Shown: piece by piece, positions 26,065 to 34,388 of the stretch
Position numbering within the stretch: position 1 is the first letter of the stretch
How the letters are laid out: each line of letters starts with the position of its first letter
Assembly: GCF_014655295.1 (NCBI RefSeq)
Contig: NZ_BNBI01000012.1
Location: 124,001-188,000 of the forward strand
Length of the DNA: 64,000 nt
Direction: 5' to 3'
Source: Streptomyces fumanus
GTDB lineage: Bacteria; Actinomycetota; Actinomycetes; Streptomycetales; Streptomycetaceae
The notes under the pieces: model-generated
Database searches by the model: none
Seen by the model: the letters and a program-made list of their open reading frames with translations, nothing else
Told to the model about the DNA's origin: nothing
Translations under genes and position numbers: made by a program

Positions 26065-27492
26065 TCAGACTCCAGCGGGCGTGGGGACGTCGGCGGACAG
26101 GTCGGCCGGGGAGGCCAGGTGCCCGGTGACCGCCGTGGCGGCGGCGACCTGCGGCGACACCAGGTGGGTCCGCCCGCCCTTGCCCTGCCGGCCCTCGAAG
26201 TTGCGGTTGGAGGTGGAGGCGGAGCGCTCACCGGGGGCGAGCTGGTCGGGGTTCATGCCCAGGCACATCGAGCAGCCCGCGTGCCGCCATTCGGCCCCGG
26301 CCTCCTTGAAGACCACGTCCAGCCCCTCGGAGACGGCCTGCAGACCCACCCGCGCGGAGCCGGGGACCACGAGCATCCGTACCCCGTCGGCGACTTTGCG
26401 GCCCTTGAGCACCTCCGCCGCGGCGCGCAGGTCCTCGATGCGGCCGTTGGTGCACGAACCTACGAAGACGGTGTCCACCTTGATGGAGCGCAGCGGCTGG
26501 CCGGCCGCCAACCCCATGTACTCCAGCGCCTTTTCGGCGGCGAAGCGCTCCGAGGCGTCCTCGTACGAGGCCGGGTCGGGGACGGTCGCCGAAAGCGGGG
26601 CGCCCTGGCCCGGGTTGGTGCCCCAGGTGACGAACGGCGACAGCTCGGCGGCGTCGATGACGACCTCGGCGTCGAACTCGGCGTCGTCGTCGGTGCGCAG
26701 CGTCTTCCAGTACTCCACCGCCGCGTCCCAGTCGGCGCCCTCGGGGGCGTGCGGACGGCCCTTGAGGTAGGCGAAGGTGGTCTCGTCGGGGGCGATCATG
26801 CCCGCGCGGGCACCGGCCTCGATGGACATGTTGCAGATGGTCATCCGGGCCTCCATCGAGAGCTTCTCGATGGCCTCGCCGCGGTACTCCAGGACGTAGC
26901 CCTGGCCGCCGCCGGTGCCGATCCGCGCGATGATCGCCAGGATCAGGTCCTTGGCGGTCACGCCGTCGGGCAGCTCGCCGTCGACCGTGATCGCCATGGT
27001 CTTCGGGCGGACCATCGGCAGCGTCTGGGTGGCCAGCACGTGCTCCACCTGGGAGGTGCCGATGCCGAACGCCAGCGCGCCGAAGGCGCCGTGCGTGGAG
27101 GTGTGCGAGTCGCCGCAGACCACGGTGGTGCCGGGCTGGGTCAGTCCGAGCTGGGGGCCGACGACGTGCACGACGCCCTGCTCGACGTCGCCGAGCGGGT
27201 GCAGCCGGACGCCGAACTCGGCGCAGTTCTTGCGCAGCGTCTCGAGCTGGGCCCGGGAGACCGGGTCGGCGATGGGCTTGTCGATGTCCAGGGTCGGGGT
27301 GTTGTGGTCCTCGGTGGCGATGGTCAGGTCGAGCCGCCGCACCTGCCGGCCGCTCTTGCGCAGGCCGTCGAACGCCTGGGGGCTGGTCACCTCGTGCAGC
27401 AGGTGCAGATCGATGTAGAGGAGGTCGGGCTCGCCCTCGGCGCGCCGGACGACATGGTCGTCCCAGACCTTCTCCGCGAGTGTCCTACCCAT
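26065..27492 (-). CDS. leuC: 3-isopropylmalate dehydratase, large subunit
   Basis: A 475-residue aconitase-family enzyme with a 4Fe-4S cluster. The Cys ligands lie in VGSCTNGRIEDL and in CSMCLGMNPDQL near the C-terminus. CGDSHTSTHGAFG is the other signature. ATG at 27492 follows GGAGGGAAAGCG. It is divergent from ndgR, whose product is known to activate leuCD in S. coelicolor. Confidence 0.96.
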   Translation of the reverse strand: MGRTLAEKVWDDHVVRRAEGEPDLLYIDLHLLHEVTSPQAFDGLRKSGRQVRRLDLTIATEDHNTPTLDIDKPIADPVSRAQLETLRKNCAEFGVRLHPLGDVEQGVVHVVGPQLGLTQPGTTVVCGDSHTSTHGAFGALAFGIGTSQVEHVLATQTLPMVRPKTMAITVDGELPDGVTAKDLILAIIARIGTGGGQGYVLEYRGEAIEKLSMEARMTICNMSIEAGARAGMIAPDETTFAYLKGRPHAPEGADWDAAVEYWKTLRTDDDAEFDAEVVIDAAELSPFVTWGTNPGQGAPLSATVPDPASYEDASERFAAEKALEYMGLAAGQPLRSIKVDTVFVGSCTNGRIEDLRAAAEVLKGRKVADGVRMLVVPGSARVGLQAVSEGLDVVFKEAGAEWRHAGCSMCLGMNPDQLAPGERSASTSNRNFEGRQGKGGRTHLVSPQVAAATAVTGHLASPADLSADVPTPAGV

Positions 27493-27632
27493 CGCTTTCC
27501 CTCCGGCCGGCGCCAGCGCCGGCCCAACTAGAGATCTTGAACAGGCGTCGCCCGCACCCCTGTATCCGGGCATCCGCCGCCAGGCCCTGGTGTCCCGGGC
27601 CGCTGTGACTTCGTGCCATCCAGAGTGGCGCG

Positions 27633-27679
27633 TTCCACGGAAAATTGAACTTGCGTTTCACAGAGTGAGACGCAAGTAT
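27633..27679 (+). promoter_or_regulatory. ndgR promoter with embedded operator, probably leaderless
   Basis: Arms ACTTGCGTTTCAC (27649-27661) and GTGAGACGCAAGT (27665-27677) are symmetric at 12 of 13 positions around AGA. TTGCGT (27651-27656), 17 bp, then AAGTAT (27674-27679) forms a promoter inside that palindrome. This would start transcription at or next to the ATG at 27686. A second small palindrome TTCC-AC-GGAA (27633-27642) lies 7 bp upstream. IclR-family regulators often bind such sites to control themselves. Confidence 0.65.
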
Positions 27680-27685
27680 CGTTTC

Positions 27686-28402
27686 ATGGACAACAGTAGC
27701 GGCGTCGGCGTTCTCGACAAGGCGGCACTCGTGCTGAGCGCCCTGGAGTCCGGTCCGGCCACCCTCGCGGGTCTGGTCGGCGCGACCGGACTGGCACGAC
27801 CCACGGCCCACCGCCTGGCCGTGGCCCTGGAACACCACCGCATGGTGGCACGCGACATGCAGGGCCGTTTCATTCTCGGCCCGCGCCTGGCCGAGCTGGC
27901 CGCGGCGGCCGGCGAGGACCGGCTGCTGGCCACCGCGGGCCCGGTGCTCACGCATCTGCGGGACGTCACGGGCGAGAGCGCGCAGCTCTACCGCCGCCAG
28001 GGCGACATGCGCATCTGCGTCGCCGCGGCGGAACGCCTGTCCGGCCTTCGGGACACCGTCCCGGTCGGCTCCACGCTGACCATGAAGGCCGGTTCCTCGG
28101 CGCAGATCCTGATGGCCTGGGAGGAGCCCGAGCGCCTCCACCGGGGCCTGCAGGGCGCCCGCTTCACCGCCACCGCCCTGTCCGGCGTACGGCGCCGGGG
28201 CTGGGCCCAGTCCATCGGCGAGCGCGAACCCGGGGTGGCGTCGGTGTCCGCGCCGGTGCGCGGCCCGTCCAACCGCGTGGTGGCGGCCGTCTCGGTCTCC
28301 GGCCCCATCGAGCGGCTGACCCGGCACCCGGGGCGGATGCACGCCCAGGCGGTCATCGACGCCGCCGCCCGCCTCTCCGAGGCCCTGCGCCGCACCGGCT
28401 GA
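27686..28402 (+). CDS. ndgR: IclR-family regulator NdgR
   Basis: A 238-residue regulator. An N-terminal winged helix (VLSALESGPATLAGLVGATG, ARPTAHRLAVALE) precedes an IclR effector domain with AERLSGLRDTVPVGSTLTM. It matches NdgR, which controls leucine and other amino acid genes in Streptomyces and is normally divergent from leuCD, as here. No ribosome binding site lies before the ATG, and the promoter spacing suggests a leaderless message. Effector unknown from sequence. Confidence 0.92.
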   Translation: MDNSSGVGVLDKAALVLSALESGPATLAGLVGATGLARPTAHRLAVALEHHRMVARDMQGRFILGPRLAELAAAAGEDRLLATAGPVLTHLRDVTGESAQLYRRQGDMRICVAAAERLSGLRDTVPVGSTLTMKAGSSAQILMAWEEPERLHRGLQGARFTATALSGVRRRGWAQSIGEREPGVASVSAPVRGPSNRVVAAVSVSGPIERLTRHPGRMHAQAVIDAAARLSEALRRTG

Positions 28403-28479
28403 GACCCCCCTTCTCCGTACGGGGGCGGACCGGCTCCGACGCCGCGGCCGGCCCGCCCCCGCCCGCACCGGCGCGCCCC

Positions 28480-28965
28480 TCAGGAGACCCGCAGCCGGTC
28501 GGCCATCCGGTCGCCGCGCCGGCCCACCGGTACGACCCCGGTGGCCCGCCCGAGACCGAACTCGGGCATGTTCACGTAGATCGTCTCGTACGACCCCGCA
28601 GGCACGACGTAGGTCTCGTGCCAGAAGCCGACCTTTCCCTTCCCCTCGCGCAGCCTGCGGTTGAAGGCGGTCCAGGCCGGCCGGTGCCGCTTGTCCGGCG
28701 CCGACGCGTAGGCGCGCAGCTTCTCCGCCGAGTCCCAGTACTGCACGAGGTACACCACCCGCGGGGAGCCCAGCAGGATGCGGTGGCCGAGCAGCCCGCT
28801 GTCCGGGTCCCGGGACAGCTCGGCCAGCATCGGGCCCATCGCCCTGGCCACCGGCAGCCAACTGCGCACCGCCGTCAGCTTGTTGATCCGCATCCCGATC
28901 AGGAAGACGACCACCTCGCCCTCGCGCGCCGCGGTCGTCCGCCCCTCGATCGGCTTGTCACCCAT
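28480..28965 (-). CDS. DUF4188 protein, monooxygenase-like fold
   Basis: A 161-residue protein with EVVVFLIGMRINKL near the start and VVYLVQYWDSAEKL in the middle, as in DUF4188, a dimeric ferredoxin-like fold related to small monooxygenases. It ends with a segment of Arg and Gly. No signal or membrane segment. ATG at 28965 with GGGGG upstream; an adjacent GTG is possible. It is divergent from a MerR-type gene with shared operator sites. Substrate unknown. Confidence 0.78.
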   Translation of the reverse strand: MGDKPIEGRTTAAREGEVVVFLIGMRINKLTAVRSWLPVARAMGPMLAELSRDPDSGLLGHRILLGSPRVVYLVQYWDSAEKLRAYASAPDKRHRPAWTAFNRRLREGKGKVGFWHETYVVPAGSYETIYVNMPEFGLGRATGVVPVGRRGDRMADRLRVS

Positions 28966-28993
28966 CACTGCCCCCAGTCCTCGTGACCTTGAT

Positions 28994-29024
28994 TGGATAG
29001 CTCCACTATCCATGCTTGGATAGT
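28994..29024. promoter_or_regulatory. Three TGGATAG half-sites between DUF4188 and MerR genes
   Basis: TGGATAG at 28994-29000, its complement CTATCCA at 29006-29012, and TGGATAG again at 29017-29023. The last two form ACTATCCA-TGCT-TGGATAGT, a perfect 8-bp-arm palindrome. This array lies midway in the divergent region and is most likely bound by the MerR-family protein. Confidence 0.72.
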
Positions 29025-29070
29025 GACACTCTCCAACGAGGGGCGCAAGCGGAAAGAGGGTGCGGACCGG

Positions 29071-29718
29071 ATGCGACTGGCGGAGCTGAGCGCGCGCAGC
29101 GGTGTCTCCACGGCGACGATCAAGTACTACCTGCGCGAGGGGCTGCTGCCGCCCGGCCGGCGCGTGACGGCCACGCAGTCCGAGTACGACGGGGACCATC
29201 TGCGGCGGCTGCGGCTGGTGCGCGCGCTGATCCAGGTGGGCGGGGTGCCGGTGGCCTCGGCCCGGGAGGTGCTCGCCGCCCTGGCGGACGAGGATCTCGA
29301 CCGCAACGAGCGGCTGGGCAGGGCGGTGTGGTCGCTGCCGCACGGACCGGCGCCGGACGAGGACGACCCGGCGACCGAGGTGGGCCGGCGCACCGCCGAC
29401 GCCCTCCTGGAGCAACTGGGCTGGGGCCACGGCCCGGCGTCGGGGGAGCCGGTGGCACCGGCGTACGGGATGCTGGTGACGGCGATCGCGACGCTCTCCC
29501 GGCTCGGCTACCCCTGCTCGACGGAGGACCTGGAGCCGTACGGGCGGGCGATGGAGCAACTGGCGCGGACCGATCTGGACCTGGTGGAGCGGTACGGGAC
29601 GCCGGAGGAGCAGGTGGCGGCGGCGGTGGCGCTGACCGTGCTGTACGAGCCGGTGCTGCTGAGCCTGCGGCGGCTGGCCGAGGCGGAGGAGTCCCGCCGG
29701 CGGTTCGGCGGCAAGTGA
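29071..29718 (+). CDS. MerR-family transcriptional regulator
   Basis: A 215-residue protein. The N-terminal winged helix reads MRLAELSARSGVSTATIKYY then LREGLLPPGR, typical of MerR. A second helix region follows (DHLRRLRLVRALIQVGGVPV), with a helical C-terminal domain that has no metal-binding Cys pattern. This points to an organic effector, and the domain has clusters of Leu and Tyr. GAGGG is about 10 nt before the ATG. It probably controls the divergent DUF4188 gene. Confidence 0.88.
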   Translation: MRLAELSARSGVSTATIKYYLREGLLPPGRRVTATQSEYDGDHLRRLRLVRALIQVGGVPVASAREVLAALADEDLDRNERLGRAVWSLPHGPAPDEDDPATEVGRRTADALLEQLGWGHGPASGEPVAPAYGMLVTAIATLSRLGYPCSTEDLEPYGRAMEQLARTDLDLVERYGTPEEQVAAAVALTVLYEPVLLSLRRLAEAEESRRRFGGK

Positions 29719-29731
29719 GCGGCGGAAACGC

Positions 29732-29761
29732 GGAAGGGCCCTCCCGAGGGAAGGCCCTTCC
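29732..29761. terminator. Hairpin between the MerR gene and the tRNA cluster
   Basis: GGAAGGGCC (29732-29740) pairs with GGCCCTTCC (29753-29761), and an inner TCCC/GGGA stem closes on a GA loop. It can serve both the MerR gene from the left and the tRNA transcript from the right. Confidence 0.75.
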
Positions 29762-29766
29762 TGATG

Positions 29767-29839
29767 TACCCCCGACCGGATTCGAACCGGCGCTACCGCC
29801 TTGAGAGGGCGGCGTGCTAGGCCGCTACACAACGGGGGC
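29767..29839 (-). tRNA. tRNA-Glu(CTC), copy 1
   Basis: A 73-nt tRNA. The acceptor stem GCCCCCG pairs with CGGGGGT (one G-U pair), the anticodon loop is CTCTCAA with anticodon CTC (codon GAG), and the T arm has GGTTCGAATCC. CCA is not encoded. The last of five tRNA genes in transcription order. Confidence 0.95.
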
Positions 29840-29883
29840 GTGGACTCTGCAGGCGTTCAGTACCGCATCGCCGCAGGTCCGAG

Positions 29884-29955
29884 CTGGTCTACCTGGACTC
29901 GAACCAAGACTAACTGAACCAGAATCAGTCGTGCTGCCAATTACACCATAGACCA
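29884..29955 (-). tRNA. tRNA-Gln(CTG), copy 1
   Basis: A 72-nt tRNA. Acceptor TGGTCTA pairs with TAGACCA, anticodon CTG lies in the loop TTCTGGT (codon CAG), and the T arm reads GGTTCGAGTCC. CCA not encoded. It differs from the other Gln copy by a compensated pair in the acceptor stem. Confidence 0.94.
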
Positions 29956-29975
29956 ATGTGGTTTAGACCAGTCAG

Positions 29976-30048
29976 TACCCCCGACCGGATTCGAACCGGC
30001 GCTACCGCCTTGAGAGGGCGGCGTGCTAGGCCGCTACACAACGGGGGC
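29976..30048 (-). tRNA. tRNA-Glu(CTC), copy 2
   Basis: A 73-nt tRNA, identical over its length to copy 1. Anticodon CTC, acceptor GCCCCCG/CGGGGGT, CCA not encoded. Confidence 0.95.
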
Positions 30049-30080
30049 CCTAGCGAGATCTCTCCGCGGAGTGATCTCCG

Positions 30081-30153
30081 TACCCCCGACCGGATTCGAA
30101 CCGGCGCTACTGCCTTGAGAGGGCAGCGTGCTAGGCCGCTACACAACGGGGGC
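30081..30153 (-). tRNA. tRNA-Glu(CTC), copy 3
   Basis: A 73-nt tRNA like the other two Glu copies except in the anticodon stem. There CCGCC/GGCGG becomes CTGCC/GGCAG, a C-G to T-A pair swap that keeps the stem intact. Confidence 0.95.
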
Positions 30154-30223
30154 TTTGCAGATGCTGTGGTTGATCGGAACAACTGTGCTCGATACCACTG
30201 TGCTCGATCAGAACATCTGCGAG

Positions 30224-30295
30224 CTGGCCTACCTGGACTCGAACCAAGACTAACTGAACCAGAATCAGTCGTGCTGCCAATTACACCATAGGCCA
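30224..30295 (-). tRNA. tRNA-Gln(CTG), copy 2
   Basis: A 72-nt tRNA, the first of the cluster in transcription order. The acceptor stem is TGGCCTA/TAGGCCA, where copy 1 has TGGTCTA/TAGACCA: a compensated T-A to C-G change at pair 4-69. Anticodon CTG. Confidence 0.94.
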
Positions 30296-30390
30296 ATGGA
30301 ACGCAAGCCCCGTGCTGGGGATCTTGTTCTCATTTCGCGCTTTCGGTTCGCGGCCCTTTCGGCCCGCTCCCCGGCGGCGCAGGAAGAACA

Positions 30391-31125
30391 TTACCCGAAG
30401 GTGGACGGGGCTCCAAAACGGGTATCGGAGCCGAGCAGCGCGGGCAGTTCGGCCAGGGAGGCGATCCGGCGCGGTCCGGCGGGCGGGTCGACCGTCGCGT
30501 AGGGGCCGCCGCGGTCGATCCAGACCGACAGCAGCCCGGCCTCGGCGGCGCCGCGCCCGTCGATCTCCGGGTGGTCGCCGACGTACGCCACCTGGTGCGG
30601 GGCGAGGGCGAGCGCCTCGCAGGCGGCGAGGAAGGCGCCGGGGTCGGGCTTGGAGACGCCCAGCTCGGCGGCGCACAGGATGGCCTCGAAGCGGTCGTGG
30701 ACGCCGAGCACGCGCAGCTTGCGGTCCTGGACGGTGAGGCTGGAGTTGGAGAGCACGGCGTGCCGGTGGCTGGTGGCGAGGGCGTCCAGCACGGGCAGCA
30801 CGTCCGGGAAGAGGGCCCAGGCGGCCTCGTAGTGGGCGAGGTAGCGGGTGAACCAGTCGTCGGCCTCGGCGTCGGTGAGGCCGGGGCGGTCCAGGAAGAC
30901 GCGGATGCGGTCGCGGCGCTGTGTGACGAAGTCGACCTCGCCGGCCGCGAACCGGGCCCACTGGAGGTCGGTCACCTCGCGCCAGCGCCGCAGCGCCTCC
31001 TCCGCGGGCCCGAGGGCGGCCAGCAGGCCCTCGGCGGCCAAGTGGGCGCGCATGCCCTCGCGGTCCGCGGTGGTGTAGTCGAAGAGGGTGTCGTCCACGT
31101 CCCAGACCACGGCGCGAATGCTCAT
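30391..31125 (-). CDS. HAD-superfamily hydrolase (probable phosphatase)
   Basis: A 244-residue HAD protein. Motif I is VVWDVDDTLFDYT with the nucleophile Asp and the acid/base Asp two residues on. Motif II is VLSNSS, motif III the Lys in GVSKPDPGAF, and motif IV YVGDHPEIDGRGA. A helical C1-type cap is inserted after motif I. The substrate cannot be told. It lies between gltX and the tRNA cluster, all on the minus strand. Confidence 0.92.
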   Translation of the reverse strand: MSIRAVVWDVDDTLFDYTTADREGMRAHLAAEGLLAALGPAEEALRRWREVTDLQWARFAAGEVDFVTQRRDRIRVFLDRPGLTDAEADDWFTRYLAHYEAAWALFPDVLPVLDALATSHRHAVLSNSSLTVQDRKLRVLGVHDRFEAILCAAELGVSKPDPGAFLAACEALALAPHQVAYVGDHPEIDGRGAAEAGLLSVWIDRGGPYATVDPPAGPRRIASLAELPALLGSDTRFGAPSTFG

Positions 31126-31173
31126 GATCCGACGGTAACTCCCGGACCCGGGGCGTGTCCGGGGGAACGGCGA

Positions 31174-31210
31174 AGGGGCGGCACCCCGTCCCGCCGGGTG
31201 TGCCGCCCCT
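31174..31210 (-). terminator. Hairpin after gltX
   Basis: AGGGGCGGCAC (31174-31184) pairs with GTGCCGCCCCT (31200-31210), between the gltX stop and the HAD gene start. A second, smaller repeat CCCGGAC/GTCCGGG lies at 31141-31163. No T-run. Confidence 0.65.
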
Positions 31211-31229
31211 CACGTCACGCGTGCGTGCC

Positions 31230-32720
31230 CTACGCCGCCAGCCTGGCCAGCGCCGCGTCGATCCGGGCGAGGGCCTTGTCCTTGCCGAGGATCTCCAGGG
31301 ACTCGAACAGGGGCAGGCCGACGGTGCGGCCGGTGACGGCGACGCGGACGGGGGCCTGGGCCTTGCCGAGCTTGAGGCCGTGCGCCTCGCCGGCCGCCAG
31401 GACGGCCTCCTTCAGCGCCTCGGGGGAGGTCCAGTCGGCCGCGTCCAGCTTCTCGCGGGCGGTGCGCAGCAGGGCGTCGGAGCCCTCCTTCATCGCCTTG
31501 GTCCAGGACGCCTCGTCGAAGACCGGCTCCGGCAGGAACAGGAAGTCGACGTTGTCGGTGATCTCGGAGAGCACCTTCAGACGGGTCTGCGCGTGCGGGG
31601 CGATCGCCTGCCACTTGGCCTCGTCGAAGTCCTCCGGCGCCCAGGGCGCGACGGGCGCGGTCAGCCAGGGGCGGCAGCGCTCGGCGAAGTCCTTCACGTC
31701 CAGCATGCGGATGTGGTCGCCGTTGATCGCCTCGCACTTCTTGAGGTCGAAGCGCGCCGGGTTGGGGTTGACGTCCTTGACGTCGAAGGCGGCGACCATC
31801 TCCTCGACGGTGAAGATGTCCTGGTCGGCGGAGAGCGACCAGCCGAGCAGGGAGAGGTAGTTGAGCAGGCCCTCGGGGAGGAAGCCGCGCTCCCGGTAGA
31901 GGTTGAGGCTCGACTGGGGGTCGCGCTTGGAGAGCTTCTTGTTGCCCTCGCCCATCACGTACGGCAGGTGGCCGAAGGCGGGGATCTCCTGGGCGACGCC
32001 CAGCTCGATCAGCGCCCGGTAGAGGGCGATCTGGCGGGGGGTGGAGGAGAGCAGGTCCTCGCCGCGCAGGACGTGGGTGATCTCCATCAGGGCGTCGTCG
32101 ACCGGGTTGACCAGGGTGTACAGCGGGGCGCCGTTGGCGCGGACGATGCCGTAGTCCGGGACGTTCTCCGGGGTGAAGGTCAGCTCGCCGCGGACCAGGT
32201 CGGTGAAGGTGATCGCCTCGTCGGGCATCCGGAAGCGGACGATGGGCGTGCGGCCCTGCGCCCTGAACTCCTCGACCTGCGCCTCGGACAGGTCGCGGCA
32301 GTGGCCGTCGTACCCGGAGGGCCGGCCGGCCGCGCGGGCGGCCTCGCGGCGGGCGTCCAGCTCCTCCTGGGAGCAGTAGCAGTGGTAGGCGTGGCCGGCG
32401 TCGAGCAGCCGGGCCGCCACGTCCCGGTAGATGTCCATGCGCTGCGACTGGCGGTACGGCGCGTGCGGGCCGCCGACCTCGGGGCCCTCGTCCCAGTCGA
32501 AGCCCAGCCAGCGCATCGACTCCAGGAGCTGGCGGTAGGACTCCTCGGAGTCGCGGGCCGCGTCGGTGTCCTCGATGCGGAATACGAATTGAGCACCGCT
32601 GCCCTGGTGGTGGCGCGCGAAGGCCCAGTTGAACAGGGCGGTGCGGACCAGGCCCACGTGGGGGTTACCGGTGGGCGAGGGACAGAAACGGACGCGTACG
32701 GGGGACGCTGCGCTAGCCAC
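31230..32720 (-). CDS. gltX: Glutamyl-tRNA synthetase
   Basis: A 496-residue class I synthetase. FCPSPTGNPHVGLVRTALFN holds the HIGH-type motif and GNKKLSKRD the KMSKS-type motif. CYCSQEELDARR is an insert with Cys residues seen in many GluRS. GTG at 32720 overlaps the end of the FAH-family gene by 8 nt. In actinobacteria, which generally lack GlnRS, this enzyme also glutamylates tRNA-Gln for conversion by GatCAB. The nearby tRNA-Glu and tRNA-Gln genes fit that role. Confidence 0.96.
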   Translation of the reverse strand: MASAASPVRVRFCPSPTGNPHVGLVRTALFNWAFARHHQGSGAQFVFRIEDTDAARDSEESYRQLLESMRWLGFDWDEGPEVGGPHAPYRQSQRMDIYRDVAARLLDAGHAYHCYCSQEELDARREAARAAGRPSGYDGHCRDLSEAQVEEFRAQGRTPIVRFRMPDEAITFTDLVRGELTFTPENVPDYGIVRANGAPLYTLVNPVDDALMEITHVLRGEDLLSSTPRQIALYRALIELGVAQEIPAFGHLPYVMGEGNKKLSKRDPQSSLNLYRERGFLPEGLLNYLSLLGWSLSADQDIFTVEEMVAAFDVKDVNPNPARFDLKKCEAINGDHIRMLDVKDFAERCRPWLTAPVAPWAPEDFDEAKWQAIAPHAQTRLKVLSEITDNVDFLFLPEPVFDEASWTKAMKEGSDALLRTAREKLDAADWTSPEALKEAVLAAGEAHGLKLGKAQAPVRVAVTGRTVGLPLFESLEILGKDKALARIDAALARLAA

Positions 32721-33498
32721 GCTTGACAACCTTGTTGGTGAGAGTGCCGATGCCTTCGATGGTGACGGCGACCTCGTCGCCGACGTTCAGGGGGCCGACC
32801 CCTGCCGGGGTGCCGGTGAGGATCACGTCGCCGGGGAGCAGCGTCATGGCCTCGGAGATGTTGACGATCAGGTCCTCGATCGAGTGGATCATCTCGCTGG
32901 TGCGGCCGAGCTGGCGCTGCTGTCCGTTGACGGTGAGCTGGATCGTCAGGTCGCCGGCGGCGGCGAGGTCGAGGTCCGTCTCCACCCAGGGGCCGAGCGG
33001 GCAGGAGGTGTCGAAGCCCTTGGCCCGCGCCCACTGCTTCTCGCGCTTCTGGACGTCGCGGGCGGTGATGTCGTTGGCGCAGGTGTAGCCGAGGATCACG
33101 TCCTTGACGCGGTCGCGCGGCACGTCACGGCACATCCGGCCGATGACCACGGCCAGCTCGGCCTCGTGGTGCAGTTCCTGGGTGAAGGCCGGGTACTGGA
33201 TGTCGTCGCCGGGGCCGACGACCGAGGTGGACGGCTTGAAGAAGGCGAACGGGGCGTCCGGCACCTCGTTGCCCAGCTCCCGGGCGTGCTCGGCGTAGTT
33301 GCGGCCGAAGGCGACGACCTTGTTGGGGAGCACCGGCGGCAGCAGCCGTACCTTGCTCAGGGGCACCTTGGTGCCGGAGAGCTCGAAGTCCGCGAACGGG
33401 ATGCCCTTGATGATGTCGAGGACGAGCTGGTCCGGCTGGTCGCCCTCGACCGCGCCGAAGGCGACGTTCCCGTCGATGGAGAACCTGGCGATGCGCAC
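32713..33498 (-). CDS. Fumarylacetoacetate hydrolase-family protein
   Basis: A 261-residue member of the FAH family. Key motifs are VAFGRNYAEHARELG, the metal-binding HHEAELAVVIG, and YTCANDITARDVQ with its Asp ligand; GDVILTGTPAGVGP lies near the end. The family splits C-C or C-O bonds of acylpyruvates or decarboxylates oxaloacetate; the substrate here is open. GTG start. The downstream gltX start lies inside its 3' end, so they are coupled. Confidence 0.9.
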   Translation of the reverse strand: MRIARFSIDGNVAFGAVEGDQPDQLVLDIIKGIPFADFELSGTKVPLSKVRLLPPVLPNKVVAFGRNYAEHARELGNEVPDAPFAFFKPSTSVVGPGDDIQYPAFTQELHHEAELAVVIGRMCRDVPRDRVKDVILGYTCANDITARDVQKREKQWARAKGFDTSCPLGPWVETDLDLAAAGDLTIQLTVNGQQRQLGRTSEMIHSIEDLIVNISEAMTLLPGDVILTGTPAGVGPLNVGDEVAVTIEGIGTLTNKVVKRG

Positions 33499-33589
33499 GG
33501 GTTGCTTGGCCCCTTGACTGAAGCGACGGAATGCTGACGCTCCAGGCTAACGCGGCGGGGCCGGCCCGGCGGATCGGGCGCCGCGCGGC

Positions 33590-33781
33590 TCAGTGCTCCG
33601 CGGGGGCCGGGGCGGCGGGGATCTCCATGAGGATCGTGCGCCGCGGGTTGGCGGTCGTGGCGGGGAGCTCGACGGGGTGCTCCGGCCGCTCCGCGGTCCG
33701 CAGTTCGTCGGCGTCCTTCAGGTGCGCCAGCGTGGTGCGCTGCGGGTTGGCGATCTTGTGGAACATCATCGTCGTCTTCAC
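33590..33781 (-). CDS. 63-residue conserved-looking small protein with repeated ANPxRTxL
   Basis: A short, soluble protein that contains ANPQRTTLAHL near residue 11 and ANPRRTILMEI near residue 44, an internal repeat of ANPxRTxL separated by about 33 residues. It has no Cys, signal or membrane segment. GTG at 33781 is the likely start, or ATG four codons in; the ribosome binding site is poor. No function can be assigned. It is minus-strand, between an FAH-family gene and the first conservon. Confidence 0.6.
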   Translation of the reverse strand: MKTTMMFHKIANPQRTTLAHLKDADELRTAERPEHPVELPATTANPRRTILMEIPAAPAPAEH

Positions 33782-34388
33782 GGTTGTACGCGACCTTGTC
33801 GTGTCCGGGCGCCGGAGCGGGCCTCAAGGGGCCCCGCGGGGGCGCGGGTTGTCGGATTTGCCTACTCTGTAAAGCATCAGGCTAAACACGCGATTCCCCA
33901 CCGGAGGCGGCCGGAACGCGTGATCCCGGTGTGAGTTTGCTCACTCGACAAGGGGCAAACCGGTCAATTCCGACCGGAGGCACGGCGCCGTGAAACGGAC
34001 ATTGTCCCCCCGAAGCCACCATTCCGCTCCTGATCATGGCGACTGGGACACCGACCGCCGATCGATGAAACGCGGCCTTGCGCCCGTTTTGCGGGTGATC
34101 ACTTTCTACGTCCGGTGACCCGTTCCTCACAAGCTGTCACGTCTGTCACGGGCCTGCCCGCGGCCCTTGTTGGAGATCCGGCACTGTGCTGGAATTCCAC
34201 GGACCGCCGCAGAGGATCGAGCCGGCGCACAGGGGGCGCGGACACGCGCCGAGTGGCGGCGAGAAGGGGGAACCAGCGCCGGTCACTCACGACCACCACA
34301 GGGGCGTAATTCAGGGCGCCCCTATGACGCCGACACCGTGCCCGGCCGCTCACGCGGACGGGCGCCTGGTCCAGAGGTTGCGACGCTA
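33782..34388. promoter_or_regulatory. 607-bp control region between the small protein and conservon 1
   Basis: No convincing gene is seen. It is less GC-rich than neighbours, with several symmetric elements. GTGAG-TTTG-CTCAC lies at 33931-33944, CCGGTC/GACCGG at 33960-33977, and a direct repeat CTGTCAC (34134-34140 and 34143-34149). An AT-rich block near 33858-33890 may hold the promoter of the small minus-strand gene. A reading frame from 34186 ends in TAG that overlaps the cvnA start (TAGTG), but its codon usage is poor. Confidence 0.5.
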
